Shown: positions 8,772 to 18,365 of the stretch, in pieces
Layout of the letters: each line of letters starts with the position of its first letter
Numbering within the stretch: the stretch's first letter is position 1
Assembly: GCA_002723345.1 (NCBI GenBank)
Contig: PBNV01000020.1
Span: forward strand, 1 to 34,939
Length of the DNA: 34,939 nucleotides
Source of the DNA: Rhodospirillaceae bacterium
GTDB taxonomy: Bacteria; Pseudomonadota; Alphaproteobacteria; Rhodospirillales; UBA2165
Direction of reading: 5' to 3'
The notes under the pieces: model-generated
What the model saw: the letters and a program-made list of their open reading frames with translations, nothing else
Told to the model about the DNA's origin: nothing
The model's database searches: none
Translations under genes and position numbers: made by a program

Positions 8772-9512
8772 TCAATCTTTTGATTTGACAGCGTAGATTA
8801 GGTAGTTGACCGCAAGGTCGCGGGACAAGGTCCACTCATCAAATACCGGATTGTAGGTTAACCCTCTCAGGTCCTTCACGACAAACCCCTGCTGGCGCAA
8901 TACCGCACTAAATTCGGAGGGTTTTACAAAGGTCCGCCAATCATGGGTGCCGGGCGGAAGCCATCTAAGAATGTACTCAGCTCCAATTTTGGCAAAGGCA
9001 AGTGATTTCAGAGTTCTGTTCAATGTCGCGCCGACCATGCTGCCCCCGGGTTTGACGAGCGCACCGCAGGCCTCCATGAAAACGTTTATGTCCGCAACAT
9101 GTTCAATGACCTCCACATTAAGAACGACATCGTACCGCTGGCCGGAGGCAACAGCCTCTTCCGGTGACATCCGGTGATATTTTATATCCAGTCCCGTGCG
9201 TGTCGCGTGACTCGCTGCAATTCGGATATTCCTTTCACCAGCATCAATCCCCGTCACCGAGGCTCCCAAACGCGATAACGGCTCACAAAGAAGACCACCG
9301 CCACACCCAACATCGAGAATTTTCAGACCTTTAAGAGGTATCGGTGACTTGGCGTCGGTACCAGCCAGTTCACACAGGTGGTCGCGAATAAATTCCAGGC
9401 GAATCGGGTTGATCTTGTGAAGCGGCGCAAAGTCGCCTCCTGGATCCCACCATTGGTCCGCCATCGCAGCAAACCGGGCAACTTCTTCATCCGCGATAGA
9501 GGTATCAGTCAT
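8772..9512 (-). CDS. ubiG: Ubiquinone biosynthesis O-methyltransferase UbiG
   Basis: This 246-residue enzyme catalyses the two O-methylations of ubiquinone synthesis. The N-terminus carries FAAMADQWWDPGGDFAPLHK, the family signature that precedes the methyltransferase fold. Motif I is ILDVGCGGGLLCEPLSRLG. VLNVEVIEHV and GTHDWRTFVKPSE are also diagnostic of UbiG. An AAGGA ribosome binding site precedes the start on the minus strand. It is divergent from lysC, a conserved alphaproteobacterial arrangement. Confidence 0.97.
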   Translation of the reverse strand: MTDTSIADEEVARFAAMADQWWDPGGDFAPLHKINPIRLEFIRDHLCELAGTDAKSPIPLKGLKILDVGCGGGLLCEPLSRLGASVTGIDAGERNIRIAASHATRTGLDIKYHRMSPEEAVASGQRYDVVLNVEVIEHVADINVFMEACGALVKPGGSMVGATLNRTLKSLAFAKIGAEYILRWLPPGTHDWRTFVKPSEFSAVLRQQGFVVKDLRGLTYNPVFDEWTLSRDLAVNYLIYAVKSKD

Positions 9513-9581
9513 TAACCATAATTTCCTTTTCGCACGATTTAGCCATCCGAGAGTTCAATACCTTGCGCGACAGGGGGCAGA

Positions 9582-9599
9582 GCGAGTATGTATACTCGC
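9582..9599. promoter_or_regulatory. Perfect 18-bp palindrome between ubiG and lysC
   Basis: The arms GCGAGTAT and ATACTCGC are exact inverted copies separated by two bases (GT). The site lies in the 208-base gap between the divergent ubiG and lysC starts, about 70 bases before ubiG and 120 bases before lysC. No T-run follows, so it is more likely a protein-binding operator than a terminator. The binding protein is not recognised. Confidence 0.45.
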
Positions 9600-9720
9600 G
9601 CTCCTCACTGAGCAACCTGGTTATGTGAATAGGGCGCTATTTTTTTAACAGTGCCGTGAGGTGCGGTCGTCTGTGCCAGGTGCACTTGACATCGCTGGAA
9701 ATCGGCTAGAATCAGACGAT

Positions 9721-10947
9721 ATGGCTCTCATTATACAAAAATTTGGCGGCACTTCGGTCGCAGACGTCGATCGGATTAAGCAGGCTGCATTCCGGACGCA
9801 AGCGGAAGTGAACGCCGGCCACCAGGTCGTTGTGGTAGTGTCCGCAATGGCTGGCGTTACCAATGCACTTGTAGAATATACAGATCAGATGGGCGCGCTC
9901 GCGGATGCACGGGAATACGACGTGGTTGTCTCCTCAGGAGAGCAGTCCAATGCTGGGTTAATGGCACTTGCGCTGCAAAATCTCGGCATTCAGGCGCGCT
10001 CTTGGCTGGGCTGGCAAATCCCTATCTGGACAGATAATGTGCACGGCAAGGCTCGGATCAGCGGCATCAATACGGAAAATATCGTCAGTCGACTGGAAGT
10101 CGGGGAGGTTGCCGTTGTACCCGGATTCCAAGGTATGGGTACCAATAATCGTTTGACCACTCTTGGGCGCGGGGGATCGGATCTAACAGCAGTGGCGCTT
10201 GCAGGCGCCTTGCGGGCAGACCGCTGCGACATCTATACCGACGTTGATGGGATTTATACTAGTGATCCGAGAATCGTGACCCGGGCCCGGAAGATGGACC
10301 GGATCACCTATGAAGAAATGCTGGAGATGGCGTCACTGGGCGCGAAGGTGCTCCAAACTCGGTCTGTTGAATTGGCAATGAACCAGAATGTCAGACTTCA
10401 GGTGCGCTCCAGTTTTGTGGAGGATCTTGGGACCTTTGTAGTTTCGGAGGAAGAAATTATGGAACAACAAATCGTGAGCGGTATTTCTCATAGCCGGGAT
10501 GAGGCCAAAGTTACGCTTCTCCAAGTATCTGATCGTCCGGGTGTCGCTGCCGGAATCTTTGGTCCGTTGGCCGAGTCATCGGTCAATGTAGATATGATCG
10601 TTCAAAATGTCTCCGAAGATGGCAAAACGACAGATTTGACCTTTACCGTTGGACAATCAGAGTTAGAGACAGCGGTCACTGTCCTCCGCGAGAAACAATC
10701 CGACATCGGCTTCGGTGACATTGTGGCAGATGCAAATCTGGTAAAGGTGTCTGTGGTCGGGGTCGGGATGCGCAGTCACGCTGGCGTTGCGCAAACAATG
10801 TTTACGGCACTTGCCGAAAAGGGAATAAACATAAAGGTGATCACAACGTCGGAGATTAAAGTGAGTGTTCTAATTGATGCAGAATACACGGAGTTAGCAC
10901 TCCGAGCGCTGCATACAGCTTATGGGCTGGACGAAGACAACGACTAA
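9721..10947 (+). CDS. lysC: Aspartate kinase
   Basis: This 408-residue enzyme phosphorylates aspartate, the first step towards lysine, threonine, methionine and diaminopimelate. The kinase signature KFGGTSV is at residues 7-13, and GRGGSDLTAVALA plus DGIYTSDPRIV follow. The C-terminal third holds two ACT domains, which in the family bind lysine and/or threonine for feedback control. The ATG at 9721 is preferred because the family starts with MALIIQKFGGTSV; the frame stays open to an upstream GTG at 9661, but those extra 20 residues are not part of the family. Confidence 0.96.
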   Translation: MALIIQKFGGTSVADVDRIKQAAFRTQAEVNAGHQVVVVVSAMAGVTNALVEYTDQMGALADAREYDVVVSSGEQSNAGLMALALQNLGIQARSWLGWQIPIWTDNVHGKARISGINTENIVSRLEVGEVAVVPGFQGMGTNNRLTTLGRGGSDLTAVALAGALRADRCDIYTDVDGIYTSDPRIVTRARKMDRITYEEMLEMASLGAKVLQTRSVELAMNQNVRLQVRSSFVEDLGTFVVSEEEIMEQQIVSGISHSRDEAKVTLLQVSDRPGVAAGIFGPLAESSVNVDMIVQNVSEDGKTTDLTFTVGQSELETAVTVLREKQSDIGFGDIVADANLVKVSVVGVGMRSHAGVAQTMFTALAEKGINIKVITTSEIKVSVLIDAEYTELALRALHTAYGLDEDND

Positions 10948-11063
10948 CGCCAGAACAAGTTTCGTGGACGCACTTGCCTCGGCGTGCGGTCCAAATAAAT
11001 TAAACATGTGATCAGCGGGATCCAAGGAACAGTCTGAACCCGGGGGATTCGGAAGAGCGGCGA

Positions 11064-13379
11064 ATGGCGCGTCCAACATACAACTCAGGAACTGGCAATC
11101 AGTCGCCCACAACCAAGAGCAATGCGATGCCCGGATCGCGCAGGCTGCTCGCGCGTCTACGCGATGTCATGGCCGGTTCCGGCTCTCCCCAGGAGCGCCT
11201 CGACGACATTGTAACCACCATTGCGATGGATTTCGTGGCCGAGGTGTGTTCAGTCTATTTGCTACGGGCAGGTGAAGTATTGGAGCTTTTTGCCGCTACC
11301 GGTCTATCTAGGGGGGCAATCCACACAACCCGGCTCTCAATCGGTGAAGGCCTCATTGGCGCCATCGCCTCTCAGGCGCGACCGATGGTATTAGAGGATG
11401 CCCAGACCCATCCCGCGTTCGTATACCGCCCCGAGACGGGAGAAGAAATTTTTCATTCTCTTGCGGGCGTGCCAGTACTCCGGGGAGGTCGTGTGACGGG
11501 TGTTCTCGCCGTGCAGAACCAAACCCGCCGTCACTACACTGACGACGAAGTTGAAACACTCGAGACTATCGCAATGGTAGTGGCCGAACTCATTGCTGGC
11601 GGCGGGCTAATTAGCCCAGATGAGAGACAGGCGGTCGATGGTGCAGCATTGCTGCCCGCAACATTGGAGGGCATCCGGCTCAATGGCGGCCTGGCGATGG
11701 GACAAGCCGTGTTCCACGAACACCAGGTCCCCATCACAAAACTCGTGGCAGACGAACCTCGCGCGGAAATTTCGCGGCTTAAGCAATCTATGGCAGAAAT
11801 GCATGGCGCCATTGATGCCATGCTCGAAGCTTCTGACGTGGTCAACGGTGGGGAACATCGGGACATTTTAGAGACATATAGAATGTTTGCCGAAGATGCT
11901 GGATGGCTCGCCCGCATCACAGAAGCGATCAACACCGGCCTGACGGCGGAAGCGGCCGTCGAGAAGGTCCGAAATGACACAAGAGCCCGCTTCAGGAAAC
12001 AAACCGATCCCTATTTTCGTGAACTGCTCCATGATTTTAATGACTTAGCCAACAGGTTACTACATCACCTAGTTCAACCTACCTCAGATACTGCCGCCAA
12101 GGATTTGCCAAGCGACTTAATCCTCTTCGCCCGCAACATGGGACCGGCCGAACTTATGGATTATGACCGGACCCGATTACGGGCCTTGGTCCTCGAGGGT
12201 GGATCGGCAACTACCCATGTCGCCATCGTTGCTCGGGCCCTAGACATCCCCGTGGTGGGCCGCGTGTCGGATGCTCTGGACCGGGTGGAAGAATTGGACA
12301 CAGTTATAGTGGATGGGGACACCGCCTCCATCTACATTCGGCCGGCCGAAGATACCCGAAACACCTATGCCGATATGTTAAGCGCTTGGAATCAACGCAA
12401 AGCTGCCTACACCACTCTGAGGGATGTCCCTGCACAAACCAAGGATGGAACCAGGATTGCATTGGATATCAATGCCGGTCTTGTCGCCGACATGCAACAA
12501 ATGGAAGAAACCGGGGCCGACGGTGTCGGCCTATATCGGACGGAAATCCCCTTTATGAACAGCGCGGATTTTCCGGATGTAGACCGGCAGGCCAAAATTT
12601 ATAAACGTGTAATCGATGCGGCGGCGGGCAAGCCGGTGACTTTTCGGACGCTAGACATTGGCGGGGATAAGAACTTGCCCTACTGGCGCACTGGCACCGA
12701 GGAAAATCCGGCAATGGGTTGGCGTGCGATCCGCGTCGCGCTAGACCGACCCATGCTTATGCGTCACCAGTTTCGCGCCCTCATACGAGCAGCAGAAGGC
12801 CAGGAACTTCGTCTAATGTTCCCGATGATTACTGAGGTATCTGAATTTGACGACGCGCGAAATTTGCTCGACCTGGAATTGAGCAGAGCGGAAAGACGGG
12901 GGCGCCCACTGCCCAAAAAACTTTCGGTGGGAACAATGCTTGAAGTTCCGGCTTTGTCATTCCAGCTTCCTGTGCTCTTGAAACGGGTAGATTTCATCTC
13001 CGTTGGTAGCAATGACCTGTTCCAATTTCTTTTTGCAAGCGATCGTGGCAGCCCTCACCTGGCAGACAGATATGACTCTTTAGCACCCGCGGCTCTCTTT
13101 TTTCTCCGGCATCTGGTTGACAACTGCGCCCAGACCAACACCCCCCTGGCGTTATGTGGCGAGATCGCCGGCCGGCCGTTGGAAGCCATGGCCCTGATCG
13201 GTATCGGATTTCGTCGGCTATCCATGTCCCCGAGTTCTATTGGACCCGTAAAAACAATGATTAGAAGCCTCTCGGCTGATGAATTGACTAGATACATCGA
13301 CTCTCTCAGCGATCATGCTGAGCACAGCTTTCGAGAAAAATTGAGACAATTCGCGGTTGATCATGGAGTAATGATTTAA
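11064..13379 (+). CDS. ptsP: PEP-protein phosphotransferase PtsP (enzyme I-Ntr) with GAF domain
   Basis: The 771-residue protein is enzyme I of the nitrogen phosphotransferase system; it passes phosphate from PEP to NPr. Residues about 46-180 are a GAF sensor domain. The phosphorylatable His is H385 in EGGSATTHVAIVAR. The PEP-binding barrel shows GVGLYRTE (487-494), GTMLEVPA (623-630), SVGSNDLFQ (647-655) and the catalytic Cys in LCGEIAGRP (C698). All key residues are intact. In this family the GAF domain is thought to sense nitrogen status (glutamine). The gene follows lysC as in many alphaproteobacteria; the NPr and EIIA-Ntr partners are not in this window. Confidence 0.96.
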   Translation: MARPTYNSGTGNQSPTTKSNAMPGSRRLLARLRDVMAGSGSPQERLDDIVTTIAMDFVAEVCSVYLLRAGEVLELFAATGLSRGAIHTTRLSIGEGLIGAIASQARPMVLEDAQTHPAFVYRPETGEEIFHSLAGVPVLRGGRVTGVLAVQNQTRRHYTDDEVETLETIAMVVAELIAGGGLISPDERQAVDGAALLPATLEGIRLNGGLAMGQAVFHEHQVPITKLVADEPRAEISRLKQSMAEMHGAIDAMLEASDVVNGGEHRDILETYRMFAEDAGWLARITEAINTGLTAEAAVEKVRNDTRARFRKQTDPYFRELLHDFNDLANRLLHHLVQPTSDTAAKDLPSDLILFARNMGPAELMDYDRTRLRALVLEGGSATTHVAIVARALDIPVVGRVSDALDRVEELDTVIVDGDTASIYIRPAEDTRNTYADMLSAWNQRKAAYTTLRDVPAQTKDGTRIALDINAGLVADMQQMEETGADGVGLYRTEIPFMNSADFPDVDRQAKIYKRVIDAAAGKPVTFRTLDIGGDKNLPYWRTGTEENPAMGWRAIRVALDRPMLMRHQFRALIRAAEGQELRLMFPMITEVSEFDDARNLLDLELSRAERRGRPLPKKLSVGTMLEVPALSFQLPVLLKRVDFISVGSNDLFQFLFASDRGSPHLADRYDSLAPAALFFLRHLVDNCAQTNTPLALCGEIAGRPLEAMALIGIGFRRLSMSPSSIGPVKTMIRSLSADELTRYIDSLSDHAEHSFREKLRQFAVDHGVMI

Positions 13380-13586
13380 CGAATCGTCTTTTTCCCTTGA
13401 TTCTCAAGAGAAATTTGTGAGATATCTTTTAACCATAAATTTACGAATCGAGTAGAAACAATTGATTCCTGGTAAGAATTAGGTGTCAACTTAAATTATT
13501 CGGTGCTTATGCTATCAAATGGTTTTTTAAAGATGGAACATGGATGACCCGAGGCGGTCATCGAAACTTTTAGGTTGTCAGGAAAA

Positions 13587-14678
13587 ATGAATTCAGGTCT
13601 TCATCCCTCTATGGTGTGTGAACCTAGTAACGGAACCGCTGCTGATATTAGCGCATTGTTGCGGGCCTCCCGCATTCGACGCGGAGAAGGTTTGCGCGAT
13701 GTTGCGGATCAGTTGCGCATTCGTTTTGTTCATTTAGAAGCGATCGAGGACGGGCGCTTCGATGAACTACCCGGCAACACTTACGCCATCGGTTTCATCC
13801 GAACCTATGCCGAGCATCTCGGCTTAGACGGGGAAGAAATTGTTCGTCGTTTTAAATCGATGGAAAGAGTGCCACCTGATGATACAGACTTTGTCTTCCC
13901 CTCCATCATCCCGGAACACGGTGTGCCCGGGGGTGCCATTGTGATGTTGGGATTACTGGTGGCTGTAGTTGGATATGGCAGTTGGTACTTCCTTTCCTCG
14001 CGGGATGTTGTAGTTTCGGACATGGTACAACCAGTACCCGCGAGCACTATTGAACCGGCCAATTCTGGGCCAACCACGTCTAGCCAGGCCCGAAAAAATG
14101 CGCTGGTGGAGGCAAGTTCGGCAGCGGCAGCGCCAGTTCCCCTCAGGCGATCCGAGGGCGGGGCGGACGCAGCAGATAACTACGCTCTAACGCCACCTGT
14201 GACACCATCCAATGGCAACGCAGAGAGGGTTGGCGCGCCTCAAGCTGAAAACCCAGCTGAATTTGCCAATGCGACGTCTGTCGACCAACGTCCCGAACAA
14301 GATGGCAAGACCATGAATTCAGAGCAATCGGTTGCTCAAGCGTCCTCTGCTACGCCGGCGGTCGAAGTTGCGTCACGGGCTGAAGGGTCCGGGATCGAGA
14401 AAACCCCGCGTATCAAGCTGATAGCGAGGGAAGCAAGCTGGATTCAAGTGCGCGATCTAAGCACTAACGAACTCATTCTGTCTAAGGTATTGTTGAAAGG
14501 CCATACCTACGAGGTTCCCGGCCGGACGGGTCTCGGCCTCATGACTGGCAACGCGGGGGCCCTGGCTGTAAGTGTGGACGGCGACAACGTACCTTCATTG
14601 GGGAAACTGGGACAAACCCGGCAAAAAATAATTTTAAATGCTGATCGGCTGAGAGAAGGCACGGCGGTCGAACAATAG
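13587..14678 (+). CDS. rodZ: RodZ-like cytoskeletal membrane protein (HTH_25 + DUF4115)
   Basis: The 363-residue protein has the three-part RodZ layout. Residues about 19-90 are a helix-turn-helix of the HTH_25 type (ISALLRASRIRRGEGLRDVA). Residues about 116-136 are a single membrane helix. A low-complexity Ala/Ser/Pro/Glu-rich periplasmic linker then leads to a C-terminal DUF4115 beta domain (IKLIAREASWIQVRD onward). RodZ links MreB filaments to the elongation machinery at the inner membrane. The ATG at 13587 is chosen because it has an AGGA ribosome binding site; a TTG four codons earlier is in frame. hisS follows directly, without the ispG gene that usually sits between them. Confidence 0.9.
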   Translation: MNSGLHPSMVCEPSNGTAADISALLRASRIRRGEGLRDVADQLRIRFVHLEAIEDGRFDELPGNTYAIGFIRTYAEHLGLDGEEIVRRFKSMERVPPDDTDFVFPSIIPEHGVPGGAIVMLGLLVAVVGYGSWYFLSSRDVVVSDMVQPVPASTIEPANSGPTTSSQARKNALVEASSAAAAPVPLRRSEGGADAADNYALTPPVTPSNGNAERVGAPQAENPAEFANATSVDQRPEQDGKTMNSEQSVAQASSATPAVEVASRAEGSGIEKTPRIKLIAREASWIQVRDLSTNELILSKVLLKGHTYEVPGRTGLGLMTGNAGALAVSVDGDNVPSLGKLGQTRQKIILNADRLREGTAVEQ

Positions 14679-14794
14679 CGCACACCAGCGGTTAAATATC
14701 CCAGTCCGGCCTTTTGGCCATCCTTTTAATAATTTATACTTTTTATTGTCCAATTACTGGACCACTCAATTTTGTGAAGTGGCCGTTGCCCATC

Positions 14795-16051
14795 ATGACT
14801 TCGAAAAAAAATAATCTGCAGCCCGTCAGAGGCACCCAGGATATCTTGCCGGAAGAAAACCGGTTGCACCGGTATGTTGAGAGCGTGGCTCTTCGCATCA
14901 CAGAACTCTACGGCTTTGGAGAAATTTCAACTCCTCTCCTCGAATTTACGGACGTCTTTTCAAGAACGCTCGGTGATACCTCAGACATTGTGACAAAGGA
15001 GATGTACACCTTCAGGGACCGAGGTGGTGATTGCCTGACTTTACGTCCAGAGGGAACTGCGGGGGTCGCCCGTGCACTTATATCCAACGGCCTCGCACAA
15101 AATCTGCCACTCAAATATTTCTATCGAGGCCCTATGTTCCGCTATGAGAGACCGCAAAAGGGTCGGCGACGTCAGTTTCATCAAGTAGGGGTGGAGGTCC
15201 TTGGTGTGGCTAGCTCGCATGCCGACATCGAAGTAATTGCCCTTGCCCATCATTTTTTATCGGCTCTTGGGTTGGATCACATCATCACGCTCGAACTGAA
15301 CACGCTTGGAGACCTGGAAAGTCGGCGCTCTTACCGGGCTACACTTTTGAACTATCTTGCAGTCTACAAGGACGACCTATCAGATGACAGCAGGGCGCGC
15401 CTCGAGAAGAACCCGCTACGCATCTTGGACTCCAAGGACGAAGGTGACCGACATATCATTGCCGATGCGCCGCTGTTAAAAGACAGTCTAAATGACGCCT
15501 CCCGCCATTTCTTTGAGGACCTGCAAGAGGGCCTCGTGCGGCTCTCTATACCTTATAAGCTCAATGATAAGCTTGTTCGGGGCATGGATTATTACTGTCA
15601 CACCGCATTTGAATTTACCTCTACCGACCTGGGCGCCCAGGGGACGGTGCTTGCTGGTGGTCGTTATGATGGTCTCGTGAGTGAAATGGGAGGACCCGTC
15701 ACACCAGGTATCGGCTGGGCTGCTGGTGTCGAGCGTCTCAGCATGCTTGTAAACACGCCGCCCGAAGAGCAGCGCCCGATCGCTGTCATCCCAACCGGGC
15801 AAGACACCACCAGCGATGCTCTAATGATTGCACACCAGCTGCGACGCAAAGGTTTTCGAGTTGAGTACGGCTATACGGGAAACGTTGGGAAGCGCTTGAA
15901 GAGGGCCAATGCAGCGAATGCATGTGCGGCGGTTATCCTAGGTGACGATGAAATATCGCGCAACGTCGGCCTCATTCGTGATATGGACTCAGGCAAGCAG
16001 ACAGAGGTATCAATGGATCTCATCGATGATTTTTTGTCAAAATTCAGATGA
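14795..16051 (+). CDS. hisS: Histidyl-tRNA synthetase
   Basis: The 418-residue class II synthetase charges tRNA-His. It opens with the family's LQPVRGTQDILPEE. Motif 2 is FYRGPMFRYERPQKGRRRQF (109-128), and the HisA loop is LVRGMDYYCHTAFEFT. The motif-2 loop is of the canonical bacterial type, not the altered type of the alphaproteobacteria whose tRNA-His lacks G-1. The ATG at 14795 is chosen because it begins the conserved region; the frame extends to a TTG at 14714, but the added hydrophobic residues are not typical. It is six bases from the HemA-like gene. Confidence 0.96.
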   Translation: MTSKKNNLQPVRGTQDILPEENRLHRYVESVALRITELYGFGEISTPLLEFTDVFSRTLGDTSDIVTKEMYTFRDRGGDCLTLRPEGTAGVARALISNGLAQNLPLKYFYRGPMFRYERPQKGRRRQFHQVGVEVLGVASSHADIEVIALAHHFLSALGLDHIITLELNTLGDLESRRSYRATLLNYLAVYKDDLSDDSRARLEKNPLRILDSKDEGDRHIIADAPLLKDSLNDASRHFFEDLQEGLVRLSIPYKLNDKLVRGMDYYCHTAFEFTSTDLGAQGTVLAGGRYDGLVSEMGGPVTPGIGWAAGVERLSMLVNTPPEEQRPIAVIPTGQDTTSDALMIAHQLRRKGFRVEYGYTGNVGKRLKRANAANACAAVILGDDEISRNVGLIRDMDSGKQTEVSMDLIDDFLSKFR

Positions 16052-16057
16052 GATAAT

Positions 16058-17287
16058 ATGAGACCCATGGCAAAACTCTCAGTACAGGGCAAGGGATTGA
16101 TCGTTGTGGGAGCAAACCACCGGTCTTCAACCATGCTGTTCCGCGATAGGATAACCATAAGCAATGGCCAGTTGGGGCTATTCTTCGATCGTTTAAGTGA
16201 TGCCGGCATCCGTCATTTTCTAATAACATCAAACAGTGACCGGACAGAAATCTATGTAGAGCCCACACCAGGAGTCGACTCGGTCGCAGAAATCGTCAAA
16301 CTATTGAGTGCACAAAGTGGACTCAGCCGCAACTATGTTGAGGCGCAAACCTATTGTCTGACCGGGCGTGATGCTTTACGTCATCTCCTCGCTGTCTGTT
16401 GCCGGCTCGACGGATTGGTCATCGGTGATCCCAGGCCAGCCCAAAACCTTAAAGACGGCCTTGCCTCCGCAAGGAAGAGAAACCGTGCTGGTAGGGTGAT
16501 TGAATTTGCACTGACAGGCGCTTTCAATGCTGCTGCTAGAGTTCACCGTGAAACCGAGATTAGCCGCCGGCCGGTCTCAATCCCTGCCGCCGCCGTTCAA
16601 GTCGCGGGGGATTTACACGGAGATCTAAGGGCCTGCAGCGGTCTTCTAGTGGGAGCCGGAGAGATGGGTGAATTGTTGGCCAATAGTTTTCTCTCTGCCG
16701 GGCTAAAAACACTTGTCGTAGCGCACCCAATTTCTGCCAAGGCCGAGGCCATTGGGCAGGAGCTTAATTGTCATGTGGGTGATATGGAGACCCTGCCGGT
16801 ATTACTAGCTAAATCTGATATTGTTCTGACATCGATGAATTCCCGACGTTTTACGCTCTCCATCGACACGACCCGAGAGGCACTAAAACAACGGCGCCGA
16901 AAACCAATGTTTCTAATTGATATCGGTGTTCCCGGCGATATTGATCAGACTATTGAGTCGCTGGAAGACGCCTATCTTTACTCCCTTGATGATTTAGAGC
17001 GGGTGACCAGGACAGGCTGGGACTCGCGTGAGAAAGAAGCCGAAAACGCGTGGGCGATCGTCGATGAGGAGACCGACAAGCTCTTTGCGTCGCTCTCCGG
17101 CGTGCTCCCCAGACTCGATGAAAAAGAAACACCGTCAGACAGTCTTGAAATTCTGAGACAAGAGGTCCTTCATGCATCCCGCGGCGATGCAGACCGGGCG
17201 ACGCAAATGATTCTGAATCGACTCCGGGATGACGACATAATAGAAATAGCTCGCTTACGGCGGCGGGATACTGGCGAGGATCAATAG
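16058..17287 (+). CDS. Glutamyl-tRNA reductase-like protein with altered catalytic site
   Basis: The 409-residue protein aligns with HemA (glutamyl-tRNA reductase) over its length. Recognisable parts are VGANHRSS (17-24), SDRTEIYVE (60-68), [17 protein letters not shown] (109-125), the NADPH-site VGAGEMGEL (198-206), SDIVLTS (253-259) and [11 protein letters not shown] (286-296). The catalytic Cys of the STCNRTE motif is replaced by Ser60, and the neighbouring Asn by Asp61. GEPQILGQVK has become [10 protein letters not shown], and VPRD has become VPGD. The C-terminal dimerisation region is shortened. H109 is kept. It starts 6 bases after hisS and 4 bases before prfA, so it is in an operon with both. 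Most alphaproteobacteria make 5-aminolevulinate with ALA synthase, so a non-reductase role is likely; that role is unknown. An alternative ATG lies at 16067. Confidence 0.85.
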   Translation: MRPMAKLSVQGKGLIVVGANHRSSTMLFRDRITISNGQLGLFFDRLSDAGIRHFLITSNSDRTEIYVEPTPGVDSVAEIVKLLSAQSGLSRNYVEAQTYCLTGRDALRHLLAVCCRLDGLVIGDPRPAQNLKDGLASARKRNRAGRVIEFALTGAFNAAARVHRETEISRRPVSIPAAAVQVAGDLHGDLRACSGLLVGAGEMGELLANSFLSAGLKTLVVAHPISAKAEAIGQELNCHVGDMETLPVLLAKSDIVLTSMNSRRFTLSIDTTREALKQRRRKPMFLIDIGVPGDIDQTIESLEDAYLYSLDDLERVTRTGWDSREKEAENAWAIVDEETDKLFASLSGVLPRLDEKETPSDSLEILRQEVLHASRGDADRATQMILNRLRDDDIIEIARLRRRDTGEDQ

Positions 17288-17291
17288 TACG

Positions 17292-18365
17292 GTGAGCTTT
17301 GACGAGAAACTAAATAACGTCGTTGCCAAGCACGAAGAGTTGCAGAACATCCTTGCAACCCGGACCGACTTGGAGGGACAGGAAGTAGCGCGAATTTCCA
17401 AGGAGCTGGCAGATCTGACGGATATCGTTCGGGTGGTCACGGAATATCGCCTAACCGAAGCCGAACTAGCAGATCTTACATCCCTTATCGAAGATCCAAG
17501 ATCAGACAAAGATGTGAGGGAGCTTGCAGCGGAGGAATTGCGGGATCTGAAACAAAAGCTCCCGGAGTACGAGCGCGAGATGCAATTACTGCTTCTGCCT
17601 AAAGACGCAGCGGATGAAAAAAATGCGATTTTGGAGGTCCGCGCAGGGACAGGTGGGGATGAAGCTGCTCTTTTTGCAGCAGATCTGGTCCGCATGTACC
17701 AGCGGTTTGCCGAGCAACACAACTGGAGATTTGAATTCATGGACCTCAACGAGACGGGTATGGGTGGATATAAAGAAGCGACGGCGGTAGTTACTGGTAA
17801 ATCGGTCTTCTCCAAACTGAAATTTGAATCTGGAGTGCATCGCGTTCAGCGAGTCCCGGAGACTGAGAGCCAGGGCAGAGTCCACACGTCTGCGGCAACG
17901 GTCGCGGTGTTACCGGAAGCGGAAGAATTGGATATCGACATTGATACCAAGGATCTGCGCATAGACACCTATCGCGCCCAAGGGGCAGGCGGCCAACACG
18001 TTAACAAAACGGACAGCGCCGTTCGTATCACCCACCTGCCTTCCAACATTGTCGTGCAATGCCAGGATGAAAAATCCCAGCACAAAAATAGGGCTAAGGC
18101 CCTCAAACTTTTGCGGGCTAAACTGTACGAGGAGGAGCGACTGCAGAGAGAACGAGAGCGCGCCGCGGACCGAAAGAGTCAAGTCGGTTCCGGTGACCGA
18201 TCTGAACGGATACGCACCTATAACTTTCCGCAAGGCCGCGTAACGGATCATCGCATCAATCTTACGCTCTACAAACTCGACCGTGTAATGGAAGGCGAGC
18301 TGGATGAAGTTATCAATGCATTGGTCTCGGACGAGCAGGCTGGCCTGCTAGCCGAAATTACGTGA
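17292..18365 (+). CDS. prfA: Peptide chain release factor 1
   Basis: The 357-residue RF1 terminates translation at UAA and UAG. The catalytic GGQ is at residues 233-235 ([17 protein letters not shown]). The codon-recognition tripeptide is P189-E-T191 in [10 protein letters not shown], fitting the RF1 PxT pattern and not the RF2 SPF. The start is GTG at 17292, four bases after the stop of the HemA-like gene. The 3' end overlaps prmC by four bases, which points to translational coupling with the enzyme that methylates this GGQ glutamine. Confidence 0.97.
   Translation: MSFDEKLNNVVAKHEELQNILATRTDLEGQEVARISKELADLTDIVRVVTEYRLTEAELADLTSLIEDPRSDKDVRELAAEELRDLKQKLPEYEREMQLLLLPKDAADEKNAILEVRAGTGGDEAALFAADLVRMYQRFAEQHNWRFEFMDLNETGMGGYKEATAVVTGKSVFSKLKFESGVHRVQRVPETESQGRVHTSAATVAVLPEAEELDIDIDTKDLRIDTYRAQGAGGQHVNKTDSAVRITHLPSNIVVQCQDEKSQHKNRAKALKLLRAKLYEEERLQRERERAADRKSQVGSGDRSERIRTYNFPQGRVTDHRINLTLYKLDRVMEGELDEVINALVSDEQAGLLAEIT

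Noticed and set aside
9661..9720. Upstream extension of lysC to a GTG
   Set aside because: The added 20 residues are not part of the aspartokinase family, which starts at the ATG at 9721.
14714..14794. TTG start 27 codons upstream of hisS, and a TTGGCC/TATACT promoter-like pair in the same place
   Set aside because: The extra residues are hydrophobic and atypical for HisRS; the promoter pair has only a 15-base spacer, so neither is listed.
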